Shown here piece after piece: positions 59,901 through 64,000 of a stretch of DNA of 64,000 bases (position 1 is its first letter; every line of letters begins with the position of its first letter). Position numbers and translations under genes: made by a program. The notes beneath the pieces are model-generated. The model made no database searches. It was not told the DNA's origin and saw nothing but the letters and a program-made list of their open reading frames with translations. Source of the DNA: Trichosphaerium sp. ATCC 40318. Taxonomy: Eukaryota; Discosea; Flabellinia; Trichosidae. The DNA lies in NCBI GenBank assembly GCA_038496445.1, contig JALMLS010000093.1:310001-374000 (forward strand), read 5' to 3'.

Positions 59901-62900
59901 TTTAGCCTCTTGCCGCTCATGTTGAAGAAACTGCATGCTTGCTATTGCAATAGTTAATCATCTTTGCATATTAATGTGAGTTTTACTGTACCTGTATGGT
60001 GGTCTACAAGTGTTACCTTATTTTTAATAAACGAATGAACAACTGCTTTGTTAAATTGTAGCATTACTTCATCTGAAACAAAAAAAATTAGTCGAAACGA
60101 ACGCTTTACTAAATTTTACCTTTCCACATAGTTCTAGGGCTTGTTGTATCTAAATCCATTTTATCGCCTATGACATGAAGCATATTATATCGGTCTATAA
60201 CACGTGGGTTGTAAGAATAACATTAAAGATTCAATTTTGATTTACCTTCTTCCAGTAAATTTCTAGATATTTCTGTTTCCATGTACCAACCTAGAACGCT
60301 CATTTAGAACGTCATTGGGTTATTTGATATTCTTACCGTTGAAAGGGCACATAGTGTAATGAATACCGCCAATCTCAGTTCTAAAATCGGCAATAGCAGG
60401 TACTAAATGAATTCTTAGTGTTGTACATGTCAACGAAAGATTAGCTGGTTTACATACCAGTGTACCACTTTAGTTTAAGATCTTTAAACCAAGTAAACTT
60501 TGGATGCTCTAGCTCAACTTCAAGTATAATATCTTTAGGGAGCTCAAAAATAACAGGAAGCTGTCCTTGCATCTATCGAAAAAAAGTTAATAAGTTAGAA
60601 CAAAAACATAAAAGAAAAGGTAGGAAAAACAAACCTCAATGACTATTGGAAGTATATCGTATGCTGATCTAGTCTTTGGTGGTTCCCAACCAAGCTTCAT
60701 TATAGCTGAAGTCAAAGCAACAGAAGCAGGATCGCCAAGTATTGTACCATCAGGCTTAATGTAACCGCAATATCTTATAAGCATATTATTCCAAATATGG
60801 CACCCAATTTCATCTCCTTTCTTAGGTGCGAAAACAGTCATTACAGACTAAAAAAAATAAATAAGAAACAGAAGTATAAAGTAATCCAAACGCATTTGAT
60901 TTTGAATTAATATCAAACCATCAAAACATCAAAAACATCAAAAACATCAAAACACGTGCCTTTATATTTCCCTTATTTGTTGCTTGTCTGATGTGATCAA
61001 TAAGAGCATTGAAAACAGTGTTTGGAAGCTTGACATGACGCATATCACGAACTGTAATATTCTTCCATTGAATACGTCCTATACACTTTGCTGCATTACG
61101 CCAAGCCATCTAAGCAAAGTCAACAATCATTAATATTAGTGATTTTGGGGTTTTTTGAAAGAAACAGCTGTTTTATCAGTAAATACGAAATCCTTACCTT
61201 GACACCATACTGCAACTCTTCAGTTGTATGTTTATAAGTACCAGAAATAATTATCTCCGTACTGACCTCTTTTAATCTATCGGCAAGTTCATCTTTGTTT
61301 TTTTTTAGCTCACTTAAACAAAGAGAATTAAGTTAAGTTTGTTGAGACAAAGCCGACTTACGAGTAAAGTTGAGTAAGGAATTTCTTGGCTTCATTGTAT
61401 ATACCGAAATAATGGTTTGTAGCGCTTAACATCACAGATATTACTTTTTGAATTAAAACACTCCAAGCTTCAGCAACGTCCTTTAAAAAAAAACGAAGTC
61501 AGTTGAGCTGTTTATCTTTTCGTTATCTAAGCATACAGCTGTCCATTGGTGTTTCATTGACTTAGATAATGCTTTAATAAGAGCTGTAGAAACTGCAGGA
61601 TAGAGGTCTTTATCTATACCTCTTACAGCATGTTCTTTACCCAATTCCTTCACGTTGATGTAAGTTTACAAAGGGTTATAAGCATTTGCGGTTTGACATA
61701 CAACTAAGCGTGGAGCTATTTTTTCAAAGTCTTGTGCTGCATCTACAATAGCTTTAAGAGCGGCCTATTAATAAATCAGATTCAATTTCAACTGATATTC
61801 CTTAAAAGCGGCGTAGAAAGACAAACAAATAGGAAATAGTCACTTTGTGATTTTTTTTTGTTTCGCCACTAACCATCAAATGCTCTTGTTGCTTATCCAT
61901 TCTCGTTGAACCTGATTTATCGATTAAAAAAATTCAAAATATCACGTGATAAAATTAATATACCAAAGTACTCCATGACGGATGGATTATCTTCAAAAAG
62001 GATGGTGTAGAACACCTCGCCCAATTTACGCTTTGCAGAGTTCGATGACATTGCCTTGAACTTGTGTTTAATAATAACATCCGATAATTTTATTTAACCT
62101 AATAACATACCTTGTTCCACGTTGCGACAACTAGCGCTGTATGATCTTCTGTATCATACAATAAAAGAGTGGCATATGCACGCTCTATCTGTTGACCAAT
62201 GTTACACCTATGACGTGTAAGATGACGACAGTCGGAAACATAAGTGATGTTTTACCAAAGTGCGAAAAATGACGTTATAACATTATCCGGGTTAGCGTTA
62301 GCATTATATAATGGTCCTGTCGTTGAAACGACTTCTATTAGAACCTCTCCAGCCTACACTTTTTTAGCTAGAAAGCCGGCTTTTTATTTATCGTACCAAC
62401 TTAAAAAACTCATGGTTTACACCAGTTAACGCGTAATCAACAGCTAAATAATTTTGTTAAAAAGTTTGTTTGGAATTACCCGGCCAGCATTCAAACTGCC
62501 TTATATCGTACCAAATTCTTCTATAATATGTGTAGGAATCTCACACGTGTTACTTTTGGCCAGGTGGTCGATGATCTGACATATTTTGTCAACAAAACGT
62601 TGACCAAGAGGTATTGTATCTAAGATTGGTGTCCTAAAAAAAAGACGTAAGAAAAATAATGAAGAACATTTTGACAGGTAATATCACGTGGTACGGGTAT
62701 TGTTTAAAAGTCTTCTAAATGACGTACTTTATTGAAGGGAAAAGTTCTGGGAGTCTCTTAGCGAAAGTATCCACAGCAACATCTTCCCAGTGCATAACTC
62801 TACGTAAAGGATTTTTTAGTATTGAACGATAGCGCCATATCGTTACCTGTTCCAAACTGTTAAGATTGTTAGCCTGTTAGCTCTAGTTATCTCAGGAGGT

Positions 62901-63014
62901 GAATCAAAGTCTTTGTCAGAAAAGAAATTCTACAACAAGTTAGCGAGAGGGTTTTTCCAAAGCAATTGTACTCACTTTCTTAGCCGCTGCAGTTACAGCT
63001 GTTACCCCAATCAT
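56943..63014 (-). CDS. Globin-globin-nitric oxide synthase fusion
   Basis: Start at 63014 ([13 protein letters not shown]); an upstream extension of the exon is possible. Segment 1 (about residues 15-190): [20 protein letters not shown] ... [20 protein letters not shown], globin-like but with Tyr at the proximal position. Segment 2: a canonical globin, [35 protein letters not shown] (CD1 Phe), [17 protein letters not shown] (proximal His) and [14 protein letters not shown]. Then NOS oxygenase: [20 protein letters not shown] (heme Cys), [25 protein letters not shown] (arginine-binding Glu), [23 protein letters not shown] very short linker leads to the reductase: flavodoxin [60 protein letters not shown] and [11 protein letters not shown], ending [16 protein letters not shown]. 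It should make NO from arginine with NADPH and tetrahydrobiopterin. About 25 exons, roughly 1,300-1,400 residues (estimate). Confidence 0.9.
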
Positions 63015-63239
63015 ACTTTTGAGTGTTGCTGCTGTAGATTCGCGGTGTATAGGTTTTGCTTGTTCACGCTTTTTCTGTACATAGACTTAACAAGTGTGCT
63101 CATTTCACAACCAAACCAATACTGCGTACGGAATAAATATTAAATTTTAGCTTGGCGTTCAATCGCCTTCCGTCTTGTTTTATAATAGGCAATGTGGTCT
63201 CGTTTCCTTCTGTTTTTATAGAGCTAGATCTCAAAATAA

Positions 63240-64000
63240 CTATGCCTGCGTCCTGTATGAATAGCGTTTAGTGTCAAATAGAAAATTTGTTCCAAAAGGT
63301 GCAGCAAGTGGATAAATATTAAACAAAATATTCCAAAAGTTTTCGTAAGAATTATCGGCCACCTGTGCCGCAATAACAATAAATGTTGACATCATATGGG
63401 TAGCTACACCACTCACTTTGGAGCATGTCAACTTTATCTTTTATCAAATAAAAAAAATCACGTGATATCCGTGCTTGTCGGGTTTTTACGTTACGAACTA
63501 CTTGTCCCAAAAAATTCAGAACCAAAAAAAGAACACGTGATTATCGGGTTTTTTAACACTACTAGAAACCTACTTAACGGAAAAAAAAATAAAAAAAGAA
63601 ACATTTTTGTTAACTTCGAATACACGTACTTTCCATTGTTGTTTACTACCCGATTGTTTTGATGACACTGAGAATTGAAATACTGAGTGAGGTTTCACGA
63701 TAACACCACTATTTTTAAAAAAATTAAAAGCGTCAACACAACACCACAAACAGCCAAAAAAAAACGTGACAACAGTTTTGTAAAACAATCACTGAAAACG
63801 TACAAAGATCGCTCCACAGCCCATGAAAACCCTTTTTCTGTCCTCTGGTCTGCATTGTCAACCTCAATTTTGCGTCGGAGAACCCTGTTAGCTTCACCGG
63901 CTGGATCCAAAATATCAAGAGAAATACGTAATCCACAGCGTCTACTAGGCGGTTGCCATCCATGTAGTTCAATAACTGTGAAATTATGTTATTGTGGGGC
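63240..64000 (-). CDS. Unidentified gene, 5' part outside window
   Basis: Minus-strand exons with good coding character: RCGLRISLDILDPAGEANRV then RKIEVDNADQRTEKGFSWAV (63790-63960), GVIVKPHSVFQFSVSSKQSG (near 63640), and a last exon VSGVATHMMSTFIVIAAQVA then NILFNIYPLAAPFGTNFLFD ending YRTQA at 63240. Introns contain CACGTG. It begins beyond 64000, with an acceptor near 63976. No family recognised. Its 3' end lies about 225 bases upstream of the globin-NOS start, in the same orientation. Confidence 0.5.

Noticed and set aside
1-64000. CRISPR array, bacterial operons, rRNA genes
   Set aside because: No spaced direct repeats, no Shine-Dalgarno-led gene strings and pervasive spliceosomal introns. 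I also recognised no rRNA, and no tRNA on a casual look, but tRNAs were not searched exhaustively.

Overview
This is a compact, AT-rich nuclear eukaryotic window. Almost every gene is split by very short introns (about 30-80 bases), most with a GTA donor and a TAG/CAG acceptor and with T-rich tracts. Gene content points to an animal or a close relative: a receptor tyrosine kinase, a three-repeat (R1R2R3) animal-type MYB, COMMD3, a torsin, GBA2, a FAIM-like protein and a nitric oxide synthase. The compactness would fit an early-branching animal such as a sponge. That placement is my inference from gene content; nothing here proves the species.

Layout. 1-9289: the 3' part of GBA2, a MYB transcription factor and an aldo-keto reductase with an N-terminal signal sequence. 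9548-19272: a receptor tyrosine kinase (minus), COMMD3 (minus) head-to-head with a small basic protein, then an NhaC-family antiporter (minus) head-to-head with a torsin (19368-20691). 21079-33289: an F-box-like plus MORN_2/YwqK repeat protein, a FAIM-like single-pass membrane protein, an unidentified secreted basic protein, an unidentified protein with kinase-like motifs, a large membrane receptor with GCC2/GCC3 cysteine repeats, and a membrane-anchored YwqK-repeat protein.

33850-51315 is the most striking structure: a giant inverted repeat. Two arms of about 6.8-7.0 kb flank a unique 3.6 kb spacer holding FEN1 and another F-box/YwqK gene. Each arm carries a head-to-head pair of ankyrin-repeat genes, here called A and B, which share a promoter region of about 200 bases. 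The ankyrin and C-terminal parts of the copies are nearly identical. The N-terminal modules differ strongly, and one stretch shows only amino-acid-changing differences. This looks like a diversifying paired-receptor locus, and both outer ends of the repeat lie in decayed YwqK-family sequence.

51671-55608: an unidentified small gene, a Gly/Asn/Arg-rich tail, and a protein built of repeated 'DDWY' modules. 56943-63014 (minus): a nitric oxide synthase whose oxygenase domain is preceded by a canonical globin domain and, before that, by what looks like a second, degenerate globin. The linker between oxygenase and reductase is too short for the usual calmodulin-binding helix. A partial unidentified gene closes the window.

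Genome-wide signals are a strong excess of the palindrome CACGTG, in introns, exons and spacers, and several introns with GC instead of GT donors, three of them reading GCACGTG. Exon boundaries were inferred by hand from reading frame, family alignment from memory and splice motifs, so internal junctions are approximate.
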